Source of the DNA: Candidatus Tectimicrobiota bacterium
GTDB taxonomy: Bacteria; JACPUC01
Assembly (NCBI GenBank): GCA_016192455.1
Contig: JACPUC010000011.1
Coordinates: forward strand, 159,711 to 223,710
Direction of reading: 5' to 3'
Length of the DNA: 64,000 bases
A program made the translations under genes and the position numbers. Each line of letters starts with the position of its first letter. Position 1 is the first letter of the stretch. Below are positions 26,661-36,333 of the stretch, one piece after another. The notes beneath the pieces were generated by a model. It did no database searches. It saw only the letters and a program-made list of their open reading frames with translations, and was not told the origin of the DNA.

Positions 26661-27866
26661 TCAGTGGCCGTTGATCCATGCCGGCGCCAGCCGGTCGCCC
26701 CGCAGGATGTCTTCGTAGACCGCGATCATCCGCGCGGCAATGGATTCCCAGTTCAACTTTTCGCGGACGAGCGCCTGGCCGCGCCGGCCCATGTCCCGCC
26801 GTCGCACGGGATCGGTAAGCAACGCTCCGAGCGCCCTCGCCAGCGCCTCGCCCCGCGGTTCGACGATGACGCCCCCGCCTGCCGCTTCAATCTCCGGGAA
26901 GTTGCAGGCAGGGGAGAGCACCACGGGACAACCGCAGGCAGCCGCCTCCAGCGCCGCCATGCTGAACCCCTCCGAGTGCGACGGCAGCACGAAGAGCTCC
27001 GCCGCGCCCAGGGCGCTCAGCTTCTCCTCTCCTTCGAGGAGGCCCGTGAAGCGGACGTGCTGTGACAACTCGTAGCGGGCGACGGCCAACTCGAGCGCGG
27101 CTCGGTAGCCCACATTATCTGGGCCGGCGAGAACAAGCAGTAGGTCAGAGCAGCCGGCGACACGCCGCACAAGCATGCCGAACGCCTCGAGAAGGACGTC
27201 CAGGCCCTTTTTCGGATGCAGCCGGCCAAGGAAGAGGAGGTACCGCTTCCCTCGCAGCTCCGGGTACCGGGCGTCAAGAACCGCACGTGGCGGGACGCTG
27301 CGGTAGTCGTCCGGGTCAATACCATTCGGCAGGACAAACGTCGGGCGTTGCAACCCGAGCGCCGCAAACTGCCGTCCCTCCGCGGCGGTGAGGGCATGCA
27401 GGGCGGCGGCACGCTTTAGCGTCCGGTGATCGAAAAGCTTGAAATACGGCCGCTTTTTCCATGCCTTCCAGGCAAGCGCCCAAGGATCGAGCATGCCATG
27501 TGGACTGACGATGTAGGGGCGATGGAAGTACCGCGCCAGGCGGCTGCCAAGCAGGGTGGGGTACGAGAAGAGGCCGTGCAGGTGTAGGAGATCAACCTCC
27601 CGCGCGTTCCGCCAAAGCCAAGCCGTGAGACCCCAGGACCAGCCGTACTCCTCAGGTCCGCGGCACCGGAAGAAGTGATACGGCACCTCCCATACTGGCT
27701 CCCTCGAGGCGCTCGCTGGGCCAACCGCCTCCGATGAACTGCCATATAATGCAGCGAGGCGGACATCCAGCCCCGCCTTGCGCTGCCAACGCGCGATCTG
27801 TGGCACGAGGGTGCTCGGTCCACCGAATTGGGGCCTCAGCGACGGCACGATGTGCAGGACGCGCAT
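26661..27866 (-). CDS. Glycosyltransferase family 4 (GT-B)
   Basis: About 401 residues from ATG 27866, whose first base is the last base of the upstream gene's TGA (TGATG), so the pair is translationally coupled. The N-terminal domain starts MRVLHIVPSLRPQFGGPS. The C-terminal domain carries YLLFLGRLHPKKGLDVLL and the E-x7-E region SEGFSMAALEAAACGCPVV. Retaining transferase using a nucleotide sugar, presumably adding one residue of the EPS repeat; sugar specificity cannot be read. Confidence 0.9.
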   Translation of the reverse strand: MRVLHIVPSLRPQFGGPSTLVPQIARWQRKAGLDVRLAALYGSSSEAVGPASASREPVWEVPYHFFRCRGPEEYGWSWGLTAWLWRNAREVDLLHLHGLFSYPTLLGSRLARYFHRPYIVSPHGMLDPWALAWKAWKKRPYFKLFDHRTLKRAAALHALTAAEGRQFAALGLQRPTFVLPNGIDPDDYRSVPPRAVLDARYPELRGKRYLLFLGRLHPKKGLDVLLEAFGMLVRRVAGCSDLLLVLAGPDNVGYRAALELAVARYELSQHVRFTGLLEGEEKLSALGAAELFVLPSHSEGFSMAALEAAACGCPVVLSPACNFPEIEAAGGGVIVEPRGEALARALGALLTDPVRRRDMGRRGQALVREKLNWESIAARMIAVYEDILRGDRLAPAWINGH

Positions 27867-29116
27867 CACCGTCCGCCGCGCTCCCGCCGCGCCAGCGTCA
27901 CTTGTAGGCAATCAGCCAGAGCCGCCGCCCAAGTCTGCGGGGTGTAATTCGCCACGATCCCGCGCGACATCTCCCCCATGCGCCGCAGGTCAACGCGCCC
28001 GGAGGAAACGCGCTCCATGTACCCCGCAAGCTCGTCGATGTCGTACGGATCGAACACGTAGCCGTTGAGCCCCGGCAGCACCAGGTCGCCGACCGCGCCG
28101 CAGCGGTCCGACGCCAGCACCGGCAGACCGCAGGCCATCGCTTCGTTGATGACCAGGCCCCACGGCTCGCTGGTGCTCGGCAGGACGAGGCAGTTTGCCA
28201 GCGCGTAGTACGCCGGCAGCGTGTCGAGCTGCTGGAATCCCGGCCAAACAACGGCGTGCAAGTGCAGAGCTTCGGCGCGGCGCTTGAGCTGCTCCTCTTC
28301 CGGCCCGCTCCCCACCATCACCAGACCCCACGCCGCGTCCCCAACCCGGTGCTGGTACTCGGCGTACGCATCGAGGAGGCGCGGCAGGTTCTTGACTGGC
28401 GTGAATCGCCCAACGTAGAGGAAATAACGCTCAGGCACGCCCACCTTAAGGCGCAGGCGGTCGCCCTCAGTACGGGCCTTTGCCGCAGCAACGGTAAAAC
28501 CATCATTGTCAACTACATCATATCCCTTCCACACTCTTGAGCGCGGGAAATGCAGTCGCTCAAGGTAGGCGGCGGCGCGCTCACCTCCCACGAACGCTGC
28601 ATCATAGGTCCGCCGTAGCCAGACGCTTTTAAACCACTCCTTCAAAATTAGACGCGGCTGGTCACGCCAATGAGAAGCGGACATGAGAACACAGACTCGT
28701 CCTTGCTCACGTGCCCAGCGCGCCGCGGCACGCATGGGGCGCAAGGCGTAGCCGGCGACCACGATGGCATCGGGGTTGAGCTTTGTGAGGGCTGCGAGGA
28801 CTTCACGGCTGAGATCGTGCTCGTTTAACTGTTCGTAAAGTTCTGGAGTGACCGTTACATATGATGTGGCAAGGCGCTCGGGGATCTGCCACGCACGTAC
28901 CGCTTCCTGATGGGACAACTCCACGCCAACCACTTCAAACGCTGCTATCTCTCTTAAGGCATGCAGTCGTGCCACATGGTAGGGTCCGATCTGTTTCCAG
29001 AGGACGGCGATCTTGGCCCGCGGCGCCTGCCCAGCACCCTTGGCCTCAGGTCGCGTGCCGTGGAACCGGCCCTGTTCCCGAGTGGGCAAGCGCATCTCTA
29101 CTGCGCGCCGAATCAT
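27866..29116 (-). CDS. Glycosyltransferase family 4 (GT-B)
   Basis: 416 residues. I place the start at ATG 29116, which overlaps the polymerase gene's TGA (ATGA); the frame is open 400 bp further but that part duplicates the polymerase coding region and is not protein-like. Motifs: KIAVLWKQIGPYHVARL at the N-terminus, YFLYVGRFTPVKNLPRLLD, and SEPWGLVINEAMACGLPVL (donor-binding E-x7-E). Coupled at both ends to its neighbours. Confidence 0.9.
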   Translation of the reverse strand: MIRRAVEMRLPTREQGRFHGTRPEAKGAGQAPRAKIAVLWKQIGPYHVARLHALREIAAFEVVGVELSHQEAVRAWQIPERLATSYVTVTPELYEQLNEHDLSREVLAALTKLNPDAIVVAGYALRPMRAAARWAREQGRVCVLMSASHWRDQPRLILKEWFKSVWLRRTYDAAFVGGERAAAYLERLHFPRSRVWKGYDVVDNDGFTVAAAKARTEGDRLRLKVGVPERYFLYVGRFTPVKNLPRLLDAYAEYQHRVGDAAWGLVMVGSGPEEEQLKRRAEALHLHAVVWPGFQQLDTLPAYYALANCLVLPSTSEPWGLVINEAMACGLPVLASDRCGAVGDLVLPGLNGYVFDPYDIDELAGYMERVSSGRVDLRRMGEMSRGIVANYTPQTWAAALADCLQVTLARRERGGR

Positions 29117-30477
29117 CGAGCCCTCCAGCCCAGATGCGGGGAAACCTGAACGATTCCGCCAGTCGGTGACATGACTGGGGTGCTTAGAACAGTGGTGATG
29201 CGACGTCGGCAACTTAACGCCAGGAGTGCCCCCGGAACGAGCGTGTAGAGGTAGGGAATGAGCAATGCGCCGAACCCCTGCGCGAAGAGGTGCAATCCCC
29301 AGGCATACCACAGGACATAGACAAGGATCGTCCCAGGCGTTCGTTGCTCCGTGGCCATGCGGAACAGCCGGCGCGAGTAATAGCCAAGCAGGAACCAGAG
29401 GAATACCGACGCCTGGCCAAACTCGCGATAGAAATCTGCCACCAATCCATAAGCTGCTCCACCCGCAATATTTAACCCTGTAACCTTGCTGAGATTCACC
29501 GACGCCAGAGACCAACCGTAAGGTTTATTGGGCCACAAGAGCCTTGGGATGAGGTGAATGGTGGTCATGTAAAGCCAATTCACCCCAAGGTTATACGTCT
29601 TCGTTTCGTCGATGGCGTCAATCATCCCGCTATGATAAACAAACTCGATGCCCGTTGTTTGTGCGCTCAGATGCGCCTCATTGATCTCTGAGGTGGCCAG
29701 GAGTGCTTCCCGAAGACTTACTTTCGAAAGATCGCCCCCAAGCCGCAATTCACTGCGATACCCAACTAGGAGAAGCACCGCGAGACCGACGGCTAACCCA
29801 GCGAGAAAGACCCGTCCCACACGCGGATGTATACCAGATGTAAGGTATGCAGTCATTCCAATCGTCACCGCCCATGGAAAGAGAATGCCCCGACTTCCCA
29901 TAAGGAAGCCATCGGCAAATATCAATCCGCCTAAGACTACAACCATAAACCAAGCAGTCCGCCCCAAGCGCGCTCGTTGACGAGCGATAATCATCATTAC
30001 CAAGGCGGGGAAAATGAGCTTCTTGCCCATGTAGACCCACGCCGTCTGCTGTTGCCATGCCCCTGCCGCTCCATGCACCGCGGAGTAGTAGGTGACTGCA
30101 CCACCAGACTGTCTCAAGAAGATTAAGAACAGCCCCATCCCAAGAAGTCCCAGCAGTAGACCGCGATGGTAAAGACGCCGGTAGTCCCATCTCATGTTTT
30201 TCGCGACGAGCCGGCCCTTACCGCCATAAAACCACCCCCAATGGAAGACGATATACATGACAAACGCGGTGAGAACGCCCTTGACGATTTGCGCCTCGCT
30301 CAGGAAGTAGTGAAGCTTGCCAGTGGCGAGCAGGTAGGCCGGCTGCCAAACGTAGAGGAACGCGAACGACCCCGCCGCCAACGTGGGCAGGCCCAAGGGG
30401 TGCATCTTCTTACGGGCGATCTGGATGAGCGTCCAAGCAACCGCCGCCGCCATCAGTGCAAGGGAGAGAAGGATCAT
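29113..30477 (-). CDS. Wzy-like O-antigen/oligosaccharide repeat polymerase
   Basis: 454 residues with about ten to twelve hydrophobic helices and a large central loop between about residues 235 and 330 (RSELRLGG ... WPNKPYGWSLASVNLS). The layout, with GSRG (FLMGSRGILFPW) and the RLLWPNKP motif ahead of a late periplasmic loop, is that of O-antigen polymerase/ligase-type integral membrane proteins. It would polymerise undecaprenyl-linked repeat units at the periplasmic face. Its presence beside a Wzm/Wzt exporter is unusual, and no Wzx-type flippase is seen in the window. Confidence 0.75.
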   Translation of the reverse strand: MILLSLALMAAAVAWTLIQIARKKMHPLGLPTLAAGSFAFLYVWQPAYLLATGKLHYFLSEAQIVKGVLTAFVMYIVFHWGWFYGGKGRLVAKNMRWDYRRLYHRGLLLGLLGMGLFLIFLRQSGGAVTYYSAVHGAAGAWQQQTAWVYMGKKLIFPALVMMIIARQRARLGRTAWFMVVVLGGLIFADGFLMGSRGILFPWAVTIGMTAYLTSGIHPRVGRVFLAGLAVGLAVLLLVGYRSELRLGGDLSKVSLREALLATSEINEAHLSAQTTGIEFVYHSGMIDAIDETKTYNLGVNWLYMTTIHLIPRLLWPNKPYGWSLASVNLSKVTGLNIAGGAAYGLVADFYREFGQASVFLWFLLGYYSRRLFRMATEQRTPGTILVYVLWYAWGLHLFAQGFGALLIPYLYTLVPGALLALSCRRRITTVLSTPVMSPTGGIVQVSPHLGWRAR

Positions 30478-30484
30478 GATGGTA

Positions 30485-31714
30485 TCAGGAACTCAGCGCC
30501 GCCAACAGGCGCTCGCCATACCGCTCCACCGTGAACTCCAGCGCGCGCTGTCGCGCCTGATCCGACATCCAGCGTCTGAGCTCAGGTTGAGCCGCAAGCT
30601 GCTCGATGCGGCTGACGAGGGCATCGACATCGCGGATCGGCACGATGAAGCCGTCAACGCCATCTCGGACCACGGAGCCGGCGTTGGGCGTAGTGATCAC
30701 CGGCAGCCCCGCGGCCAGGGCCTCATAGCAGACCGTCGCCGACCCCTCGCAGAGTGAGGGAAAGACGAAGACATCGGCCCAGCCGAGTTCTTCCGCCACT
30801 TGGGAACGTGGCACTGGACCGACGACGTTGCCCCAGTGTCGCAACGATTGCAGACCAAAGGGCGTCAGCCGCACTGGACCCACAACCCGGAACTCATAGT
30901 TCTCCTTCCCAAGCTTTGCCGCAGCCCTCCCAAGGTACTGCACCCCCTTGCGCAAACCCACCGTTCCGATGAAGAGAACCCTAAGGCGCTTTTCTTCCAG
31001 AACTGAACGCGGCCTAAAAAGGGGAAGCTCCACTCCGTACGGCACCACGCGGCATCGTTCCCGTGGCCCATTCACCTGCCCGATGGCATCGCGCACGAAC
31101 TCCGAGCCGCAGAGGATGAGGTCCGCTTCCCGCCACTCAGCCTCTTCACGTTCAGCCAGCGCCCACGCATAGGGATCGTTCCCCTCTTCTTCCCAGCCCG
31201 GCCAGCATTCCGCCTCCTGCCGCATGATCGCCGCTTCAACGGACCTCGGGGCGATGGTCTGCTCGATGACCGTGAAGAGACCGCGCGCTCGCGCATGGCG
31301 AAGCAGCTCGAGCCCAGCGCTGTTGAAGGCATACACTGCATTGGCGTTCCCAAGACCGCGACTGAGAATCTCCTTACAAAACAACGTACTCGCCCAAAGG
31401 TTGACAGCCGCCCTGGCCGTATGGTTTCGCGCTGTAGCGAGGCGCAACCCATAGGCAAAGCCAAGACAGGGAAATGCGGTGACCTTAGACTCCGGCACGC
31501 CCTCGACCCGTCGCGCGAGAAGACGCTTGACACGCACTGGCTGGACGCGTCGCGGCAGAGTCCGCTCTACTACCGCCACCAACCGCTTGCTTACCCAAAG
31601 GTCGGTATAGAACCGCTCCAGCCACCCCGCCGCAGCGAAAATGCGCGGCACGGCGTAGTGCATGCGCGCGCCGAGCTGGGCCACGAGGAACGCGCGCTGC
31701 TGGTGCTCACTCAT
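30485..31714 (-). CDS. Glycosyltransferase family 4 (GT-B)
   Basis: 409 residues. The C-terminal nucleotide-binding half carries LRVLFIGTVGLRKGVQYLG and CEGSATVCYEALAAGLPVI (E-x7-E). The N-terminal half holds ILCGSEFVRDAI. Overlaps the preceding gene by 8 nt and ends 8 bp before the polymerase gene, so it is within one transcriptional unit. Acceptor and donor unknown. Confidence 0.88.
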   Translation of the reverse strand: MSEHQQRAFLVAQLGARMHYAVPRIFAAAGWLERFYTDLWVSKRLVAVVERTLPRRVQPVRVKRLLARRVEGVPESKVTAFPCLGFAYGLRLATARNHTARAAVNLWASTLFCKEILSRGLGNANAVYAFNSAGLELLRHARARGLFTVIEQTIAPRSVEAAIMRQEAECWPGWEEEGNDPYAWALAEREEAEWREADLILCGSEFVRDAIGQVNGPRERCRVVPYGVELPLFRPRSVLEEKRLRVLFIGTVGLRKGVQYLGRAAAKLGKENYEFRVVGPVRLTPFGLQSLRHWGNVVGPVPRSQVAEELGWADVFVFPSLCEGSATVCYEALAAGLPVITTPNAGSVVRDGVDGFIVPIRDVDALVSRIEQLAAQPELRRWMSDQARQRALEFTVERYGERLLAALSS

Positions 31715-32915
31715 GTCCTGGCTCCAGGAGCGAACCGAAAAGAGCTTCGTACTGCTGCCCGACGATTTCTAAGTTGAATCGCACTGAGAAGCTTTCCTGA
31801 ATGCTCTGCGCAGCAATGCGCTTGGCGTGGAGACCGTCGATCACGGCCAGAAGCGCGCGGGCAAATGCCTCGGCATCATGCAGAGGTGCGATGCTTCCGG
31901 TCGTGGGCTCCTCGATGAGGTCCGGCAGTGCGCCAACGGGCGTGGCGACGAGTGGTCGGCCGCGCGCCAAGATCTCCATCCCCGCCAGGCACTGTCCCTC
32001 AGTCCAGGAAGTGAAGGCGAAGAGGTGGCAGCTATCAATGACGGCTCCCACTTCGCTCCGTGGAATTTCACCGTGGAACGAGACAGAAGCCTCCAGGTCC
32101 AGGCGGCGTACGAGACCCTCAAGGGAAAGACGCTCCGGGCCGTCGCCGAAAAGGTGAAGCGTGACGCCAACCAGGGGCGGTTCCGGCTTGCTGCGTAGGA
32201 CGTGAAACGATTTGATGAGGTACGGAAGGTTCTTCTGCGCCGCCAGGCGTCCGAGGTAGCCGATGCGCACGCTGCTTTCCAGCGGCGGCAAGTCGATCAC
32301 CGGAGTGCGTGGCGGCGGCAGATAAGGTATGCGGGTGATCGCGGCGGCGTCCGCGCCGAGCGCCTCGAGGTCGCCGCGGAACGTTTCCGCCTGCACGACC
32401 ATCGCGTCGAACGTCGCCAGCGTTTCCCGAACCGCCGCCTGCTCGCCTGCGGAGAGGGGCGGGGGCCAAAGCTCCGCCGGGCGGTAAGGCGTGATGAAGA
32501 GGAAAGGCGGAGAGCTTTCGCCCTCGCGCGGCGCCGCCAGCTCCCGGTGGATGCGCGGGCTAAACGGTTTCGTGAAGATGACCAAGCCGGCGCGCTCGAC
32601 CTCCGATCTGCCCCAGCGCAGCAGCCGCCGATCGGGCCAGCGCCAGCGGCAACCCCAGCGCCACGGGGAGCGCGCCACTTCCACCCCGCGCCGCTCCAGG
32701 TCCGCCAAAAGCGGCGAGCGTGGGCCCCAGCAGACCAGCCGGAGGGGCCAGCCGCGTTCGTGCAGGTAGAGGATGAGGCCGTGGAGGAAGACCTCGATGC
32801 CGCCGAGGGGGGCGAAGCCCCCGGCATAGAAAAGCACCGGCGGCTGCCTTGAAGGGCATCTCAACGAGTGCTGCCCGGTGCGTTGCCGTGACACCACGAA
32901 CGAGCGCTCACCCAT
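31707..32915 (-). CDS. Glycosyltransferase family 4 (GT-B)
   Basis: About 402 residues if ATG 32915 (8-nt overlap with the upstream gene) is used; an ATG at 32936 is in frame. The acceptor domain has VLFYAGGFAPLGGIEVFL (Gly-rich loop). The donor domain has VRIGYLGRLAAQKNLPYLI, LHLFGDGPERLSL and TEGQCLAGMEILARGRPLV. A typical EPS glycosyltransferase, coupled to both neighbours. Confidence 0.88.
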   Translation of the reverse strand: MGERSFVVSRQRTGQHSLRCPSRQPPVLFYAGGFAPLGGIEVFLHGLILYLHERGWPLRLVCWGPRSPLLADLERRGVEVARSPWRWGCRWRWPDRRLLRWGRSEVERAGLVIFTKPFSPRIHRELAAPREGESSPPFLFITPYRPAELWPPPLSAGEQAAVRETLATFDAMVVQAETFRGDLEALGADAAAITRIPYLPPPRTPVIDLPPLESSVRIGYLGRLAAQKNLPYLIKSFHVLRSKPEPPLVGVTLHLFGDGPERLSLEGLVRRLDLEASVSFHGEIPRSEVGAVIDSCHLFAFTSWTEGQCLAGMEILARGRPLVATPVGALPDLIEEPTTGSIAPLHDAEAFARALLAVIDGLHAKRIAAQSIQESFSVRFNLEIVGQQYEALFGSLLEPGHE

Positions 32916-33852
32916 TCCGGTCAAGGAGGGAGGCAACGGCAGGGATGCCTTCGATGTAGAAGAGTTCGCGGACGGGTGCGACGTAGTGCTTCATCACCCG
33001 CCCCTCGAGGCCGAAGCCCTGGGCAACTTCATACTCGGGTCCAAGCAGTTCGATACCACATGATGCACTTAGCAATGCGTATATCGTTTGCTCTGGCCAA
33101 GGTGTATTCTGTAGAAGTAAAGGAAGTCGCTCTAGTATTCCTTCTATGACGGACAATTCGATGGAACTTCTCCTCACGAGAGCAAATCCAACATTGATAT
33201 TCTCCCGAATTGGCTTTCCAGCCAATTGTTCTAAGGCATCCTGTGATAAAAAATAAGCATGTTGATAGTCTCTAGTAAAGACGTTTTGCGTACCATTCCT
33301 AACTATATCGGCTAATTTTGTGCGTGCTTTGCTAGGATCAAAAAATAATACATCAGAATCAAGCATTATGTAATTATTTGTGGATGAGAAATAGAAGAAA
33401 TCAAAAAGTTTCAATGCATAAGTATTGTTGCGACGAAAGTTCAAACAATGCGGATAACTCGCTAATACCTTCTCTAACTCATAATCTGCCCTGGACCTTG
33501 AAATGATCCGGCATCCTGGAAAGAGCCGCTTGAAGATGGAATAATCGCTTTGGCTCATCGTGCCATCGTCGTGTATACAAATCGGTTCACCCTCTCCCCT
33601 CCGACTACTATACCAAGAGGTCAAAGCCCAGAGAGCCAGAAGAACATCACGGTGGCATGTCAACATATGGAGTTCAAATTGCCCATCCCTGCCAACCGGC
33701 ATTGGCCCATACTGGTGCACACGACGAAGGGTAGCGAAGCGCGGTTTCCAGTAACGCACACCATAATGTCTGCTGGTGCGCACGAAGCGACTCATTGTGG
33801 TAAGGGGTCTTCGCACACGCGGCGGCAGTTTGCATTTTAAAGTTGTGATCAT
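32908..33852 (-). CDS. GT-A type glycosyltransferase-like protein
   Basis: 314 residues. A central YIMLDSDVLFFDPS contains the DxD metal motif of GT-A enzymes, preceded by HCLNFRRNNTYALKLFDFFYF and followed by NINVGFALVRR. The arrangement recalls GT8-like or related EPS transferases, but I cannot assign a family with certainty. The central part is much AT-richer than the flanking GT4 genes, suggesting transfer. The start at 33852 has no strong ribosome binding site; ATG 33793 (residue 20) is an alternative. Confidence 0.65.
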   Translation of the reverse strand: MITTLKCKLPPRVRRPLTTMSRFVRTSRHYGVRYWKPRFATLRRVHQYGPMPVGRDGQFELHMLTCHRDVLLALWALTSWYSSRRGEGEPICIHDDGTMSQSDYSIFKRLFPGCRIISRSRADYELEKVLASYPHCLNFRRNNTYALKLFDFFYFSSTNNYIMLDSDVLFFDPSKARTKLADIVRNGTQNVFTRDYQHAYFLSQDALEQLAGKPIRENINVGFALVRRSSIELSVIEGILERLPLLLQNTPWPEQTIYALLSASCGIELLGPEYEVAQGFGLEGRVMKHYVAPVRELFYIEGIPAVASLLDRNG

Positions 33853-33969
33853 TTCTGCTCAATCGGATGTTTGGGGTAGAGTCTCCATCGTAAGCCCTTC
33901 CTCCGCAGCACCACGGTGGGCCCCGTCGGATTCACACGCTGCACGATCGGCAAAGGATCACGATTACGG

Positions 33970-35187
33970 TTAGAGGTTCCAGCCCCACCGAGCTGTTCGT
34001 GCGCGGAGCCACTCCTTCCACACCGGTGGGATGTGTCGCCGCCAGGTTGGTTGGAAGGTCCGGGGGATTCTGAAGCGCGCAAGGGGGACGGGCGCCGCGC
34101 GTTGGCTTGGCCGCTGCTGCATCGCCGCCAGCACATTTGCGTAGCCTTCGCCCATCGCAGCAACGCTGAAGTGCGTGGCAATACGCTCCGCAGCATTTCG
34201 GCCAAGCCGAGCTAGCAGCTCGGGATGGGATGCGAGCTGCTGCACCTTAGCGGCAAAGTCCGCCGCGTTACCGGGATCCGCTAGCAGCCCGGAATCCCCA
34301 TCCTCGATCAGCATATCGGTGACGCCGCGAAGGCGTGATGCAACGACGGCGCAGCCGTGGGCCATCGCCTCCGCCAAGCTGTAGCCAAACGCCTCGAAGA
34401 GCGAAGGGAAGAGAAAGACGTCCGTTGAGGCAAGAAACGTCGAGACCTTGCGGGGGGACAACTGGCCGAGCAGGGCAAAATGCGACTCCATGCCAGCATG
34501 GCAGACCTTTTGCCTCAGCTCTGTTACGTAGCTTCCTGTTCCAGCCACACGCCAGCGGAACCGCACCTCGGCTTCGACTAGGAGCTGCGCAATGGGCACA
34601 ATGAGGTCAGCCCCTTTCTTCCCTCGCGAGACACGGCCCAGGTAGCCGAGCTCGAGAACATCAGGTGAAGCGGGACGGGGTGCAGGACGTTCCTCTGGGC
34701 ACGTTACGCCGTGTGCAATGAAGGCGACTTGAGTTCGCTGCGGCACCAGGCGGCGCAGCCCCTCGTGCTGCACCGGGTTGACGCACACGTACTGATCTAC
34801 GTGGTGGTGATGTGCGGTCGCGATACGCAGCGCTCTCCGCGGGTTATCGTGCACCGAGACCAGCGTGCGAATCCCCGCAGGGATGTGCGGCAGGGCAAGG
34901 GTACCAATGTCCCCCATGCCACCCGCATGGTACACATCGACCCGATGCTCTTGAAGCCAGGCGCATAAGCTGTCTATCGCATCAGGTATCGAGTCCGTCG
35001 TCGGCGCAAGGAGGTAACAGCCCGCATCGGCAAGGCCGTGGTCGTAGCCCCGCGCCGCCTCGGCTCCCGCGGCCACCGCCAGCACCTCCCAGCCCTGCCG
35101 CGCGAGGCCCGCCTTCAAGGCATGGTAGTATGTAATGCCTCCCCCAGCCCCGGGGGTCATCGAGCAGTGGAACGCCATGCGTGGCAT
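33970..35187 (-). CDS. Glycosyltransferase family 4 (GT-B)
   Basis: About 405 residues from ATG 35187 (GAGGGC just upstream); an ATG at 35208 would overlap the upstream gene by 17 nt. Motifs: MTPGAGGGITYYHALKAGL (acceptor domain loop), LELGYLGRVSRGKKGADLI, and FEAFGYSLAEAMAHGCAVV (E-x7-E). The C-terminal 45 residues are Arg/Trp-rich (WRRHIPPVWKEWLRARTARW) and could attach to the membrane surface. Confidence 0.88.
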   Translation of the reverse strand: MPRMAFHCSMTPGAGGGITYYHALKAGLARQGWEVLAVAAGAEAARGYDHGLADAGCYLLAPTTDSIPDAIDSLCAWLQEHRVDVYHAGGMGDIGTLALPHIPAGIRTLVSVHDNPRRALRIATAHHHHVDQYVCVNPVQHEGLRRLVPQRTQVAFIAHGVTCPEERPAPRPASPDVLELGYLGRVSRGKKGADLIVPIAQLLVEAEVRFRWRVAGTGSYVTELRQKVCHAGMESHFALLGQLSPRKVSTFLASTDVFLFPSLFEAFGYSLAEAMAHGCAVVASRLRGVTDMLIEDGDSGLLADPGNAADFAAKVQQLASHPELLARLGRNAAERIATHFSVAAMGEGYANVLAAMQQRPSQRAAPVPLARFRIPRTFQPTWRRHIPPVWKEWLRARTARWGWNL

Positions 35188-35191
35188 GCCC

Positions 35192-36313
35192 TCAGGCCTT
35201 CCCGGCACGCAGTAGGAGGTAACGCTCCTCGTCAGGAATCGATGCGAGCCTCGCCTCGGACGACTGCCGACTCACAGCCCTGAGCGTAGCATGAACGCTG
35301 CGCATTAGCCGCAGCATACGCGCCGGCAAGAAGCTCTTCGCGAAAAGGAGACAAAGGCGCGGCGAGAGCACCTTCCAGTGTAACCGCAGTGCCCGCAGCA
35401 AATAGGCGCGTGATCTGCTTCGCCACAGGATACCATTGTCGAAGATCTGTGCCGCAAGGAGGTAGGCTCTCCCGAGGCTCTCTCTCTGCACCCGGGACAT
35501 GCTCTCTGGAATATCTGACTGCTTAAAGTAGGACTCCAATATCTGTACAATCTCTATTGCCTTCCTAGCGTGCAGAGTCCTTGTCTTAGTTAGATCGTGT
35601 GAACGGTGACAGGAAAGCACCCTTGGAACAAATCCAAGTCCCCCGTCCCGTACCGCTAACCGTATCCAGTATTCGCTATCGAGGGCTACATGAAGTGTCT
35701 CATCTAACAGACCTGCATGTTTCAATACCTCACGTTGCATGAGCACCCCGGGCTGCCAGATAGGAGGAACGGCCGAAAGACGTAAGCTGGTGAGCCTGAA
35801 CGGTCTGGCGCGGTAATTACGTAAGAGATGGGAGCGAACGTTGATGCAGCAGGAATTGCCGTACACCAAGAGCTTCATAGGATGTGTATGGAGATACGCC
35901 ACCGCATCATGTATACTGCACGGAGTCAGCAAATCGTCGGAATTCAACCAACCAATCATTGTGCCGCTACTCAAGCGCCAGCCTTTGTTGATCGCATATG
36001 CCTGTCCCTTGTCCGGCTCGGAGACCCAGTGGGCGAGATGTTTCTCGTATTTCTTGATAATTTCCACTGACTCGTCCGTGCTGCCACCGTCGATGATGAG
36101 GTACTCGAGGTTGGGGTAGCCTTGGAGGAGGACGGAGCGGATGGTCTCCTCGATGAAGCGGCCCTGGTTGAGCGAGGGGGTGACGATGCTGACGCGCGGC
36201 CAGGGGGAGCCGTCCGGCATGGCGTCCGGCAACTGGGGGCTCTCCTCCGTCCACGGCCAGCCGGCGCGGCCTGGGGGCGGAGGGGGAAGTTCACTTAGGG
36301 TTGGGCAGCGCAT
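35192..36313 (-). CDS. Glycosyltransferase family 2 (GT-A)
   Basis: 373 residues from ATG 36313; the frame is open upstream but overlaps the GT9 gene. The N-terminal GT2 fold shows VSIVTPSLNQGRFIEETI, YLIIDGGSTDESVEII (first Asp pair) and GWLNSDDLL (DxD-like metal site). WQPGVLMQREVLKHAGLLDE is the typical acceptor loop. The C-terminal third is helical and basic. Inverting transferase, sugar unknown. 20 bp separate it from the preceding gene. Confidence 0.9.
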   Translation of the reverse strand: MRCPTLSELPPPPPGRAGWPWTEESPQLPDAMPDGSPWPRVSIVTPSLNQGRFIEETIRSVLLQGYPNLEYLIIDGGSTDESVEIIKKYEKHLAHWVSEPDKGQAYAINKGWRLSSGTMIGWLNSDDLLTPCSIHDAVAYLHTHPMKLLVYGNSCCINVRSHLLRNYRARPFRLTSLRLSAVPPIWQPGVLMQREVLKHAGLLDETLHVALDSEYWIRLAVRDGGLGFVPRVLSCHRSHDLTKTRTLHARKAIEIVQILESYFKQSDIPESMSRVQRESLGRAYLLAAQIFDNGILWRSRSRAYLLRALRLHWKVLSPRLCLLFAKSFLPARMLRLMRSVHATLRAVSRQSSEARLASIPDEERYLLLRAGKA

Positions 36314-36333
36314 GCGATGGCTTTCTGTGATTG